DNA of 49,007 nt from Flavobacteriaceae bacterium (GCA_002697255.1 NZUH01000018.1:26393-75399); one strand, 5' to 3'. Shown: positions 29,553-37,853, numbered from the stretch's first letter. Notes: generated by a model not told the origin, from the letters alone. Translations and numbers: made by a program.

Positions 29553-31634
29553 GTGTTCTTTAACATTAAGTTTATCCCAAAATTAAGATATTCACGAACT
29601 AATTTTTTTATTTTGAATAGATATATTACAATTATTTTCTTTTTGTTCTCTCAGTTAGTCAGTGCACAGCAGGTTGAATTAGTTGAAATAAATATTAACG
29701 CTTCAGTATTGGACAACGAAACTAAGAAGCCAATTCCCTTTTCTGAAATTAAGTTCTTAAAAAAAAATATTGGTACAATTTCTGACAACGATGGCAGATT
29801 TAATTTAAGCTATTTCGATGGCTATTTAAATGAAAATGATGTTTTTCAGATATCAGCTTATGGATATGATACAATAAGAACTAACCCCAAAAATCTTTAC
29901 AAATTTTTAAAAAACACTAACAATTTTTTTCTTAAGAAGAATAAATCGAGTAAAAAATGGTTTAGTGAAGATGATAATTCAGGAAAATATTTATTTGGAA
30001 AAGTTTTTAGTGTTAAAGGTCCCATTCAAGGTGCATCAATAAAAATTAAAAATAGATTAATTGAATCAAAAAGCAATTTTGAAGGTTTTTTTAAAATTAA
30101 AGCTGACTTAAATGATATTATTAATATATCCTACCTCGGAATGATTGATGAACAATTATTAATTGAAGATTATAATGACAAATATGTTTTATTAAAAACA
30201 GATAATCAGATTTTGGATCAAGTTGTTATTACTGGATCAAAAGAGCTTAGTGAAGAAGTTGAAACAAGTTATGGCACTAAAAAAAAGAAATCAGTTGGTT
30301 TTTCTACATCAACAATTACTTCTAAAGATATATCGCCTGGAGCTGTTTCTATAGTTGATGCGATTAGAGGAAAGTTTACAAATGTTCAAATTGCATACAA
30401 TCAGAGCGGTGCAGCAACTGGGAATAAAGTACAGATATATGTAAGAGGAGGTACATTATCAATTAACAATTCAGCTGCAGCAATTTATGACATTGAAGGT
30501 TTAGTTTATACGGATGTCCCTGATTTTATTGATCCTCAACAAATAGAAAGCATTACATTATTAAGATCTTTGGGTGCAACGAACAGGTATGGTAGCCAGG
30601 GAAGAGGAGGAGTTTTTTTAATTAAGCTCAAATCCTCTTCAAAAAATATAAGAAAACTGTTAAAGTCATTAGAGGTCAAAGGAAATGACTATAATGAGCC
30701 ACTATATCTAGTTGATATAGATTCGTTAAAGCCTAATTTTATAGATGAATTTAAAAATGTAAGCTCTGTAATTAATGCAAAAAAACGATTTTATAAACTT
30801 CAAAAAGAGTTCTATGAATCATCAATTCCTTTCTATATTGAATCCTATAATTATTTTAAAAATTTAGATGAGGAATTTGCGTTATCTGTCTTAAAGATTC
30901 TCTCTGAAAAAGCAAAAGATAACCCAAAGGCATTGAAAACTATTGCGTATAAATTAGAAGAAAGTGGTAATTATAATTTAGCAAAAGTCATTTATCAAAG
31001 ACTTCTTAAAATAAGACCTTCAGATGAACAATCATACAGGGACTTGGCTTTAATTTATAAGCAAATAGGTGAATATCAATTTTCCTCTTCTATTTATAAT
31101 AAAATATTAAAAAATCAGCTTAAAAACGTTGATATTTTAGGTTTACAGAAAACAGTTGTAAATGAGGCTTCCCATTTGTATTGGACACAAAAAGATAACT
31201 TATTGCTTTCAGAATTTCCTTTAAAGATATTAAGAGGTTTTATACCTAAAAATGATTGGAAAAAATACGGATTTGATTATCGAATAGTTTTCGATTGGAA
31301 TGATCCTGCAGTTGAATTTAATATTCAATTTGTAGATCCAAACAAAAAGTATTTTAACTGGTCTCATACAATTATCGATGACAAAACTGCCTTGGAAGAT
31401 GAATTCAATTATGGATACAACACTGAAGAGTTTATTATTGAAAAATCTAAAAAAGGTGAATGGATAATTAATATTGAAAACTATACTATCCAAGACAGTT
31501 CAAATCCTACCTTTATTAAATACACTGTTTATAAGAATTATGGAAGACCAAATGAAATTAAAAAGGTTAAAGTATTAGATTTAAATAAACTGAAACAAAA
31601 AATTACACTTGATATTTTAAAATATTATAATTAA
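29553..31634 (+). CDS. Barrel-less TonB-plug protein with TPR and DUF2135-like domains
   Basis: A 693-residue exported protein. In order: signal peptide (FFLFSQLVSAQ), a carboxypeptidase-like regulatory domain (about 46-130; SVLDNETKKPIPFSEI and GTISDNDGRF), a second one (about 150-210), a TonB-receptor plug (about 221-362; LDQVVITGS, KVQIYVRGG, IESITLLRSLGATNRYGSQG), two TPR units (about 457-520) and a C-terminal beta domain (about 573-650; RIVFDWNDPAVEFNIQF) that resembles DUF2135. The roughly 600-residue outer-membrane barrel that normally follows a plug is absent. The GTG start at 29553 gives a long N-terminus; TTG at 29613 gives a more usual signal peptide. Function unknown; a surface scaffold is possible. 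Confidence 0.8.
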   Translation: MFFNIKFIPKLRYSRTNFFILNRYITIIFFLFSQLVSAQQVELVEININASVLDNETKKPIPFSEIKFLKKNIGTISDNDGRFNLSYFDGYLNENDVFQISAYGYDTIRTNPKNLYKFLKNTNNFFLKKNKSSKKWFSEDDNSGKYLFGKVFSVKGPIQGASIKIKNRLIESKSNFEGFFKIKADLNDIINISYLGMIDEQLLIEDYNDKYVLLKTDNQILDQVVITGSKELSEEVETSYGTKKKKSVGFSTSTITSKDISPGAVSIVDAIRGKFTNVQIAYNQSGAATGNKVQIYVRGGTLSINNSAAAIYDIEGLVYTDVPDFIDPQQIESITLLRSLGATNRYGSQGRGGVFLIKLKSSSKNIRKLLKSLEVKGNDYNEPLYLVDIDSLKPNFIDEFKNVSSVINAKKRFYKLQKEFYESSIPFYIESYNYFKNLDEEFALSVLKILSEKAKDNPKALKTIAYKLEESGNYNLAKVIYQRLLKIRPSDEQSYRDLALIYKQIGEYQFSSSIYNKILKNQLKNVDILGLQKTVVNEASHLYWTQKDNLLLSEFPLKILRGFIPKNDWKKYGFDYRIVFDWNDPAVEFNIQFVDPNKKYFNWSHTIIDDKTALEDEFNYGYNTEEFIIEKSKKGEWIINIENYTIQDSSNPTFIKYTVYKNYGRPNEIKKVKVLDLNKLKQKITLDILKYYN

Positions 31635-32041
31635 CAGTATTCGTTAAAAGCTCCTTTTAGATTTTCAGAAATAATTTCAGCAGACCTACCCTCAATATGA
31701 TGTCTTTCCAACATGTGAACCAATTCACCATCTTTAAATAACGCAATAGCTGGTGAACTAGGAGGAAATGGGGCTAAAAAATCTCTAACCTTTTCAACAG
31801 CTTCTCTGTCTACACCTGCAAATACTGTGGTTAAATGACTGGGCTTTTTCTCGTTTAATAAACTTGTTAAGGCCCCAGGTCTTGCATTTGCTGCTGCACA
31901 TCCACAAACAGAGTTGACAACAACTAATGTTGTTCCACTATTTTTTATCATATTTTCTACATCATTAACCGTCTTTAATTCACTAAAGCCGTGATCGGTT
32001 AATTGTTTTTTCATTGGCAATACTAGTTCTTCTGGATACAT
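31631..32041 (-). CDS. Bacilliredoxin, BrxA/BrxB family
   Basis: A 136-residue thioredoxin-fold protein with the family's CGC motif: Cys46-Gly-Cys48 in NSVCGCAAANARPG. The start MYPEELVLPMKKQLTDHGF is typical of the BrxA/BrxB (YphP/YqiW) family. In Firmicutes these remove bacillithiol from proteins after oxidative stress; many Bacteroidota also make bacillithiol, so the same role is likely. Its stop overlaps that of the TonB-plug gene by four bases (TTAA). A perfect -7 box lies 24 bases upstream. Confidence 0.9.
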   Translation of the reverse strand: MYPEELVLPMKKQLTDHGFSELKTVNDVENMIKNSGTTLVVVNSVCGCAAANARPGALTSLLNEKKPSHLTTVFAGVDREAVEKVRDFLAPFPPSSPAIALFKDGELVHMLERHHIEGRSAEIISENLKGAFNEYC

Positions 32042-32065
32042 AATTAGAATGATTTTAAATTATTA

Positions 32066-32073
32066 CAAATATA
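32066..32073 (-). promoter_or_regulatory. -7 box for bacilliredoxin
   Basis: On the minus strand this reads TATATTTG, an exact TAnnTTTG match, ending 24 bases before the ATG at 32041. The -33 position is not recognisable. Confidence 0.5.
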
Positions 32074-32127
32074 AAATGATTTAACTTATATTAATAATTG
32101 ATTTACTATTTTCGTCAAAACTTATTT

Positions 32128-32985
32128 ATGGAAACTATCGCAAACCAATTAGAAATTTTTTTTAATAATCTAGAGAATCCAATTTTACAAGCTTTTGTTG
32201 CGGGATTATTTACATGGATTTTAACCGCTCTTGGCGCATCACTTGTTTTTTTCTTTAAATCTGCTAACAGAAAAGTTTTAGATGCTGCTTTAGGTTTTAC
32301 GGGAGGTGTAATGATTGCTGCTAGTTTTTGGTCATTATTGTCACCAGCAATCGCTGCAGTTGAAAAGCAACATGAACTTGGATTGACATCTCTTCCGTCT
32401 TTTTTACCTCCTGCAATTGGATTTTTCCTTGGTGCATTTTTCCTATATTTTCTAGACAAAAAAATACCTCATTTACATTTATTTAAAAAAATAGAAGAAG
32501 CAGAGGGCCCAAAATCTGATTTAAAGAAGACAGAGCTCTTGGTTTTGGCAATTGCAATTCATAATATTCCTGAAGGTTTAGCTGTTGGAGTTGCTTTTGG
32601 TGCTATAGCATCTGGAATGGATATCGGGTTTACTCTTGGCGGCGCAATTGCCCTGGCTATAGGAATGGGATTGCAAAATGCGCCTGAAGGATTTGCAGTT
32701 TCCATGCCAATGAGAAGAGCTGGATTCAGTAGGTTTAAAGCTTGGCAGTGGGGACAGCTTTCAGCAATTGTAGAACCAATATTTGCAGTTATAGGAGCTG
32801 CAATTGTAATTTCTGTTTACCCTGTGCTTCCTTATGCTCTTGCTTTTGCTGCAGGGGCTATGATTTTTATTGTTGTTGAAGAGGTAATACCAGAAAGTCA
32901 AAGTGGTGGAAATGCTGATATTGCAACAATGGGGTTGATCGGAGGATTTATTGTAATGATGTGCTTAGACGTTGCTCTAGGATAA
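32128..32985 (+). CDS. ZIP family metal transporter
   Basis: About 285 residues from the ATG at 32128; an upstream in-frame TTG at 32098 would add ten residues that look unlike a family start. Seven to eight membrane segments. The metal-site motifs of ZIP helices are clear: HNIPEGLAVGVAFG and LQNAPEGFAVSMP. It should import zinc or another divalent metal into the cytosol, by analogy with ZupT/GufA-type proteins. The cytosolic loop after helix 3 (KKIPHLHLFKK) holds histidines. It is convergent with the P19-like gene, one base apart, and lies near SCO1, suggesting a metal-handling neighbourhood. Confidence 0.92.
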   Translation: METIANQLEIFFNNLENPILQAFVAGLFTWILTALGASLVFFFKSANRKVLDAALGFTGGVMIAASFWSLLSPAIAAVEKQHELGLTSLPSFLPPAIGFFLGAFFLYFLDKKIPHLHLFKKIEEAEGPKSDLKKTELLVLAIAIHNIPEGLAVGVAFGAIASGMDIGFTLGGAIALAIGMGLQNAPEGFAVSMPMRRAGFSRFKAWQWGQLSAIVEPIFAVIGAAIVISVYPVLPYALAFAAGAMIFIVVEEVIPESQSGGNADIATMGLIGGFIVMMCLDVALG

Positions 32986-32986
32986 T

Positions 32987-33529
32987 TTATTTTCTTGAAC
33001 TATTTGCGATTTCTTTGAAGTCAATATTACTATACTTAAAATACTGATTCTTCATTAATTCATTTCCGTAATCATTTAACCAGTCTTTATGAATCGACAA
33101 GTCAATGTGAGTAGGAGGTAAAATATTGAATTCAACCAGATATAAGTCATCTTCATTTCCGGGTAAGGAAATATTTCTTGCATAATGATAATTGTCTACA
33201 AGATTTATGTGAGGCAATAAATCGATAAAAGTACTCATTCCTGTATTTTGATTAGTGATTTTTGCAGTGATGTGAAGGTAGGCCACAAATCCACCCGGTG
33301 GTGTCCCTTTGGGAATATTAGTTGTGTCCCAATTCACCCTTGCTTCTATGTGAATATTAGTTTGATTTTCTTTTAAATGCATTCCCTCTGGCATTACGTG
33401 ATCTTTGACTGCTCCTTCAAAAATGAATACAATTCCAGGAGTTATAGTTTCTTCTCCAATAATTAATTCTTGAGAAGAGCCAGTATTAAGCCCAAAGATA
33501 ATAAGTAGGTAAAAAAATATTTTTTTCAT
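32987..33529 (-). CDS. P19/Tp34-like periplasmic metal-binding protein
   Basis: A 180-residue exported protein with a signal peptide (about 1-19). The sequence GMHLKENQTNIHIEARVNW, then GGFVAYLHITAKITNQNTG and LLPHINLVDNYHYARNISL, matches the P19/Tp34 iron-transport-associated family, an immunoglobulin-like fold with a copper/metal site made from Met and His. Candidate ligands here are Met50, His51, His60, Met98, His107 and His115; the exact set needs an alignment. These proteins help ferrous iron import by FTR1-type systems. It lies 18 bases downstream of SCO1 on the same strand. Confidence 0.72.
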   Translation of the reverse strand: MKKIFFYLLIIFGLNTGSSQELIIGEETITPGIVFIFEGAVKDHVMPEGMHLKENQTNIHIEARVNWDTTNIPKGTPPGGFVAYLHITAKITNQNTGMSTFIDLLPHINLVDNYHYARNISLPGNEDDLYLVEFNILPPTHIDLSIHKDWLNDYGNELMKNQYFKYSNIDFKEIANSSRK

Positions 33530-33547
33530 GAGTAAAAATAATAGTTG

Positions 33548-34237
33548 TTAATATAAGTTTTTTAAAATTTCGATGTCTAATAGAAGTCTTTCAATTTCTT
33601 TTATATCGGTTCCATCATAAAATCCTCGGATTTGTCTTTGCTTATCTATTAGCATAAAATTTTCAGTATGAATCATGTCAAAATCTCCAAATTCTGAATC
33701 TTCAACCGCTAAATAAGATTTTCTTGCCAGGTCATAAATTTGTCTTTTATCACCTGTAACTAGATTCCATTTACTATCATCAACGCTGTTTTCTAACGCA
33801 TACCTTTTTAACTGTTGTACAGAGTCAATTTCAGGCGTAACCGTATGAGAAAGTAAAAGTATTTCTTTATCATTTTTAAGTTGTTCTTGTATCTCAAGCA
33901 TATTTTTTGTCATTATAGGACAAATGGATTGACATGTAGTGAAAAAGAAATCCGCTACATATATTTTATTTTTATAATATTCTTGTGTAATAGTTACTCC
34001 ATTTTGATTTATTAATTCAAAATCTGATATTTTATGATATTTTGATATGTATGAAATTGAGGAGTCAACTAATTTTTCATTCACCTCATATGGCTGATAT
34101 ATAGGAAGTGTTTTCTGAGGTGTTAGTATAAAATAGAATAGGGAAATAGAAATAGCTCCAAAAACTATTATGAATCCAACTATAATAAAATCTCTTTTTC
34201 TAAATAATTTCAAAGTCTTCAATTTTTGAGTACGCAA
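33548..34237 (-). CDS. SCO1/SenC family copper chaperone
   Basis: A 229-residue protein with one N-terminal membrane helix (about 18-38) and a thioredoxin-like domain facing the periplasm. The copper site is Cys102 and Cys106 in FTTCQSICPIMT, and a conserved histidine is present in MIHTENFMLID. SCO1 loads the CuA centre of cytochrome c oxidase. The listed start is TTG at 34237, but that codon overlaps a -7-like box (TATTTTTG on the minus strand, 34242-34235), so TTG at 34222 or 34213 may be the true start. It precedes the P19-like gene by 18 bases. Confidence 0.9.
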   Translation of the reverse strand: MRTQKLKTLKLFRKRDFIIVGFIIVFGAISISLFYFILTPQKTLPIYQPYEVNEKLVDSSISYISKYHKISDFELINQNGVTITQEYYKNKIYVADFFFTTCQSICPIMTKNMLEIQEQLKNDKEILLLSHTVTPEIDSVQQLKRYALENSVDDSKWNLVTGDKRQIYDLARKSYLAVEDSEFGDFDMIHTENFMLIDKQRQIRGFYDGTDIKEIERLLLDIEILKNLY

Positions 34238-34298
34238 AAATACAATTCATTTATTTTAAATAATTAAAATAGTTATTTTTAATTTACCATTAATCAAT

Positions 34299-34306
34299 TA
34301 CTTTTG
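34299..34306 (+). promoter_or_regulatory. -7 box for rseP
   Basis: TACTTTTG, an exact TAnnTTTG match, ends 20 bases before the rseP start. The identical octamer lies upstream of trhO. The -33 region is T-rich without a clean TTTG. Confidence 0.5.
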
Positions 34307-34326
34307 TCAGCTAATCAAATTGCTCT

Positions 34327-35673
34327 ATGGAAATTATCATTAAGATCCTTCAATTTATATTAAGCTTATCCTTAATAATTGTATTACACGAACTTGGGCA
34401 TTATTTACCTGCAAAATTTTTCAAAATTAAAGTAGAAAAATTTTATTTATTTTTTGACGTTAAATACTCATTGTTTAAAAGAAAAATCGGCGAAACTGTT
34501 TGGGGAATTGGTTGGCTACCGCTAGGGGGATATGTAAAAATTTCTGGAATGATTGATGAAAGTATGGATAAAGATCAGATGTCAAAACCACCTCAACCAT
34601 GGGAGTTTAGATCAAAACCAACCTGGCAGAGGCTTATTGTCATGCTAGGCGGTGTGACTGTAAACTTTATACTTGCCTGGGTTATATATATTGCTTTAGC
34701 ATTTAGCTATGGATCAAGCTCCATACCACTTGATTCAATAAAAGATGGTTTTTTAATTAAAAACCCTATATTATTGGAGTTAGGGTTTAAAACGGGAGAT
34801 AAAATTTTAAGTAATAACGGAAATAAATTGCAATCATATTCTGAGTTAAGAAAATCAATTATAACATCTAAAAGTTATAAAATTAATCGTGATGGAGAGA
34901 TAATTAATATTAATCTTCCAGTTGATTTTTTAGGAAAATTTTCTTCAGCAAATGACAAGACTTCTTTTGAATTTAGACAACCTTTTGTTATTCAGTCTAT
35001 TTCTGAGACATCCTTAAATAAGGATTATGATATAAGAAAAGGAGATATAATTTATTCTATAAATGGAGAAGAAAAAATATATCTGGATGAAATAATACCT
35101 ATATTAACTAGCAATAAAAATAGAACAATTGAAGCAGAACTTTTAAGAGGAACATTTAAAATTAAAAAAACATTAAATGTTGATGAGAGCGGAAAACTAG
35201 GCTTTATGCATGGATCTACAACACAAGATATAATTAATTATGGTTATATGGAGTTTAAGGAAGACTCCTATTCTCTAATCGAAAGTATTGGAATTGGATC
35301 AGCAAACTTTGCTTCGTTTATAGGATTTTACTTTGATCAACTAACCGCAATTTTCAATCCAAGTACAGGAGCTTATAAGGGATTAGGTGGTTTTATCGCA
35401 ATTGGAAACATATTCCCATCACAGTGGAGTTGGCAATCATTTTGGAACATTACCGCCTTACTTTCTGTTATGTTGGGAGTTCTTAACCTTTTACCCATCC
35501 CTGCGTTGGACGGAGGACATGCTATGTTTTTGATTTATGAGATGATTTCAGGCAAAACACCGTCGGATAAATTTATGGAATATATACAGCTTATTGGATT
35601 TATTATCCTAATATCATTAGTAATTTTTGCAAATGGAAATGACATTTATAAGTTATTTAATTTTATGCTTTAA
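34327..35673 (+). CDS. rseP: Site-2 intramembrane protease RseP
   Basis: A 448-residue M50 metalloprotease. The zinc motif is HELGH at residues 21-25 in the first membrane helix, and the third zinc ligand region is LLPIPALDGGHAMF near the C-terminus. Two PDZ-like regions lie in the periplasmic middle (about 130-290; ELGFKTGDKILSNNG and IRKGDIIYSINGE). RseP cuts anti-sigma factors and leftover signal peptides within the membrane. It is followed after one base by the steroid-reductase-like gene. No DXR or other usual RseP neighbour is next to it here. Confidence 0.93.
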   Translation: MEIIIKILQFILSLSLIIVLHELGHYLPAKFFKIKVEKFYLFFDVKYSLFKRKIGETVWGIGWLPLGGYVKISGMIDESMDKDQMSKPPQPWEFRSKPTWQRLIVMLGGVTVNFILAWVIYIALAFSYGSSSIPLDSIKDGFLIKNPILLELGFKTGDKILSNNGNKLQSYSELRKSIITSKSYKINRDGEIININLPVDFLGKFSSANDKTSFEFRQPFVIQSISETSLNKDYDIRKGDIIYSINGEEKIYLDEIIPILTSNKNRTIEAELLRGTFKIKKTLNVDESGKLGFMHGSTTQDIINYGYMEFKEDSYSLIESIGIGSANFASFIGFYFDQLTAIFNPSTGAYKGLGGFIAIGNIFPSQWSWQSFWNITALLSVMLGVLNLLPIPALDGGHAMFLIYEMISGKTPSDKFMEYIQLIGFIILISLVIFANGNDIYKLFNFML

Positions 35674-35674
35674 T

Positions 35675-36418
35675 ATGTCGTGGTTTTATAATTTATTAAT
35701 GATATGGATATTTGTAGGCCTTTGCACTTTTCTATATTTAATTTTTTCTAACACAGTTGCTCCCTATGGAAGACATTCCAATTCAAAATGGGGGATTACA
35801 ATCGATAATAAGTGGGGATGGTTTTGGATGGAACTTCCTGCACTGATATTAATGCCATTAATAGTTTTATTTTCTTCAGTTGAAAAAAACAGTGTTGTTA
35901 TATTAATGCTTTTTATTTGGGTTTATCATTATTTCTACAGAACAATTTTATTCCCTTTAAAGCTAAAAACAAAAGGAAAAAAAATACCAATAGTGATTGT
36001 AATTAGTGCATTTATTTTTAATCTTTTAAATGGTTTTTTTGTTGGCTATGACATAGGATATATTTCACATGAATTTGATTTTGGACCAAATACAATATTA
36101 GGTTCTTTAATATTTTTCACAGGTATGTACATAAACAGAACTTCTGACAATAAATTAATTTCATTAAGAAAAGAAAATAAAGATTATCAAATTCCTCACG
36201 GAGGCATGTTTAAATATATATCCTGTCCAAATCATTTTGGAGAAATTATAGAATGGATTGGCTTTACAATTATTGCATTTAATCTGGGTGCTTTAAGCTT
36301 TGCTTTATGGACTACATTTAATTTAATTCCTAGAGCTATGAATCACCATAAATGGTATAGAAGTTCTTTCATAGAATATCCTAAAGACAGAAAAGCTGTA
36401 ATTCCTTTTTTATTTTAA
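35675..36418 (+). CDS. Steroid 5-alpha-reductase-like membrane protein
   Basis: A 247-residue membrane protein starting at the ATG one base after the rseP stop; the open frame extends further left but only into rseP. About six to seven membrane segments. The C-terminal half (PHGGMFKYISCPNHFGEI and NLIPRAMNHHKWYRSSF) is the conserved part of the 3-oxo-5-alpha-steroid 4-dehydrogenase family, with the NADPH-site residues Asn, His and Glu of CPNHFGE. In eukaryotes relatives reduce enone double bonds of steroids, polyprenols or enoyl-CoA. The bacterial substrate is unknown; a terpenoid or hopanoid-type lipid is possible. Confidence 0.82.
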   Translation: MSWFYNLLMIWIFVGLCTFLYLIFSNTVAPYGRHSNSKWGITIDNKWGWFWMELPALILMPLIVLFSSVEKNSVVILMLFIWVYHYFYRTILFPLKLKTKGKKIPIVIVISAFIFNLLNGFFVGYDIGYISHEFDFGPNTILGSLIFFTGMYINRTSDNKLISLRKENKDYQIPHGGMFKYISCPNHFGEIIEWIGFTIIAFNLGALSFALWTTFNLIPRAMNHHKWYRSSFIEYPKDRKAVIPFLF

Positions 36419-36420
36419 AA

Positions 36421-37530
36421 TTATAAATCAACAATTGATCTGAAGCTTTCTCTATCAGTATCTCCTTCAGTGTTGAATATTAAAATTCTGGATTTTGAAT
36501 TTAACTCAATGTGCTCATTTAATTTTGACAATCTTGGATCTTTTATGCATTTTATTAGACCCGCTAGGCCTGCAGCGCCTGATTCACCAGAAATAATTCT
36601 TGCATCATTTTCCTCAGGATTATACAAAGTTCTCATGGCATCCATTGTATATTCATCAGAAATTGTCATAACTGCATCACAACCATTTTTTATAATTTCC
36701 CAAGCATTTTTTGAAGGTATTCCACAATTTAAACCAGCCATAATTGTTTTAGAATTACCTTTTGGTGAAACTCTTTGATTCTCTATAAATGATCTTAATA
36801 CTCCAGAAGCTTTATTTGGTTCTACTAAAACTATTTTTGGTCTATTTTTTTTATACCTGCTCATATAATACCATATACAAGAGGCAGGCCATGAACCAAC
36901 TCCACATTGAAGAAATATAATATCTATTTTAGGCTTTTGAAATAAATTAATGGAATCTTCCATTTCTTTAAAATGCGTTAGATAGCCTGACATTATTAAG
37001 GCTGGAATTTTCTCATATCCAACCCAAGAAGTATCTTGAACAAGCAACCAATTATTTAAAACACATTGCTTTGCAGCATGATTACATGTTTCTTCATAAT
37101 TCATGTTAAGTTGTATAACTTCTCCTCCGAATTTAGCAATTGCATCTATTCTATTTTTAGTTGTATCTCGAGGAACATATACCACAGATTTTTTTTTATT
37201 TATAGATGCAGACCAAGCTACTGCTTTTCCATGATTACCGTCAGTTGCAGTGCAAAAAACATTTATTTTTGAGTTCTCAGTTAATATTTTATTAATCGCA
37301 TAGGAAGCTCCAAGCCCTTTAAATGCATTTAAACCAAACCTTGTTGATTCATCTTTAACATAAACGTTTTTTATATTAAGTTTTTTTGATAAATTCTCAA
37401 GTTTGAATAATTTACTTATTGAATAATTAGAAAGCTTTTTATGAAAATCAATTGAATTAGAATTAGACAAGATTCTATCTGTAGCATTCTTGTTTAATTT
37501 ATTGTTTGGAAAATTTAAATAAAAATCCAT
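36421..37530 (-). CDS. dpaL: Diaminopropionate ammonia-lyase
   Basis: A 369-residue PLP enzyme of fold type II. Lys71 in GLNAFKGLGASYA is the PLP lysine. Asp97 (TATDGNHG) and Asp166 (VQDTSWVGYEKIP) match the two catalytic aspartates that allow E. coli DpaL to act on both D- and L-2,3-diaminopropionate, giving pyruvate and two ammonia. Threonine dehydratase or synthase is less likely because of these motifs. It stands alone: neighbours are a convergent steroid-reductase-like gene two bases away and, upstream, the tRNA-Asn gene on the other strand. The family is normally about 400 residues, so it is slightly short. Confidence 0.88.
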   Translation of the reverse strand: MDFYLNFPNNKLNKNATDRILSNSNSIDFHKKLSNYSISKLFKLENLSKKLNIKNVYVKDESTRFGLNAFKGLGASYAINKILTENSKINVFCTATDGNHGKAVAWSASINKKKSVVYVPRDTTKNRIDAIAKFGGEVIQLNMNYEETCNHAAKQCVLNNWLLVQDTSWVGYEKIPALIMSGYLTHFKEMEDSINLFQKPKIDIIFLQCGVGSWPASCIWYYMSRYKKNRPKIVLVEPNKASGVLRSFIENQRVSPKGNSKTIMAGLNCGIPSKNAWEIIKNGCDAVMTISDEYTMDAMRTLYNPEENDARIISGESGAAGLAGLIKCIKDPRLSKLNEHIELNSKSRILIFNTEGDTDRESFRSIVDL

Positions 37531-37584
37531 TTTTATTGAATTGATTTTTTCAAGATAAAATTAAATTAAATTTTAAAAAAATTA

Positions 37585-37592
37585 TATATTTG
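37585..37592 (+). promoter_or_regulatory. -7 box for tRNA-Asn
   Basis: TATATTTG, an exact TAnnTTTG match, followed by a GC-richer tract. It ends 19 bases before the first base of the tRNA. A -33 TTTG is not visible at 19-20 bases upstream. Confidence 0.55.
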
Positions 37593-37611
37593 CCCTCACT
37601 GAAAAGTAAAT

Positions 37612-37685
37612 TCCTCCTTAGCTCAGTTGGTTAGAGCATCTGACTGTTAATCAGAGGGTCCTAAGTTCGAGTCTTAGAGGGGGAG
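37612..37685 (+). tRNA. tRNA-Asn (GUU)
   Basis: A full cloverleaf: acceptor stem 37612-37618 with 37678-37684 (seven pairs, one G-T), D arm with AGCTCAGTTGGTTAGAGC, anticodon stem 37639-37643 with 37651-37655, anticodon GTT at 37646-37648, T arm 37661-37665 with 37673-37677 around TTCGAGT, and discriminator G at 37685. CCA is not encoded. The Asn identity follows from the anticodon. A terminator hairpin follows about 30 bases later. Confidence 0.96.
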
Positions 37686-37714
37686 CAAGCTTAACCGCTA
37701 CACTACTCAGATAA

Positions 37715-37746
37715 AAGCCTTCGAGAAATCGGGGGCTTCTTTTTTT
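37715..37746 (+). terminator. Intrinsic terminator after tRNA-Asn
   Basis: A ten-pair stem (37715-37724 with 37729-37738, two G-T pairs) closed by a GAAA tetraloop, followed by a run of seven T. It is a well-formed Rho-independent terminator for the tRNA transcript. Confidence 0.88.
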
Positions 37747-37787
37747 ACATCAATTATTAATGAACTTGCATAAAGTTAGTAAAAAAG

Positions 37788-37817
37788 TGGCAACTATATG
37801 GCAACTCATTTGGCACT
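37788..37817 (+). repeat. Three TGGCA direct repeats next to tRNA-Asn
   Basis: TGGCAAC at 37788 and 37799 and TGGCACT at 37811 recur with periods of 11 and 12 bases, about one helical turn. Such phased short repeats beside a tRNA resemble arm-type binding sites of a tyrosine recombinase. No integrase gene and no second copy of the tRNA end are in the window, so the role is inference. Confidence 0.5.
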
Positions 37818-37853
37818 CTTTAATGAAGATGGATGTAGTATTAGCTTTTTCAT
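37806..37853 (-). pseudogene. Orphan signal-peptide start (headless relic)
   Basis: On the minus strand ATG at 37853 begins MKKLIL with DNA identical over 18 bases (37836-37853) to the start of the BspA-like gene (39126-39143). After six codons the match ends and the frame stops at 37806, giving 15 codons. The body of the gene is missing; in its place are the TGGCA repeats and the tRNA terminator. It looks like the stump left by a deletion or integration at this site. Confidence 0.55.

Noticed and set aside
32115-32459. Long open frame on the minus strand inside the ZIP transporter gene
   Set aside because: It is antisense to a clear transporter, has no family features and follows from the codon bias of the real gene.
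37688-37710. Sequence after tRNA-Asn that reads on the minus strand like a tRNA D-arm (TAGTGTAGCGGTTAAG)
   Set aside because: No acceptor, anticodon or T arm can be built around it; most likely chance.
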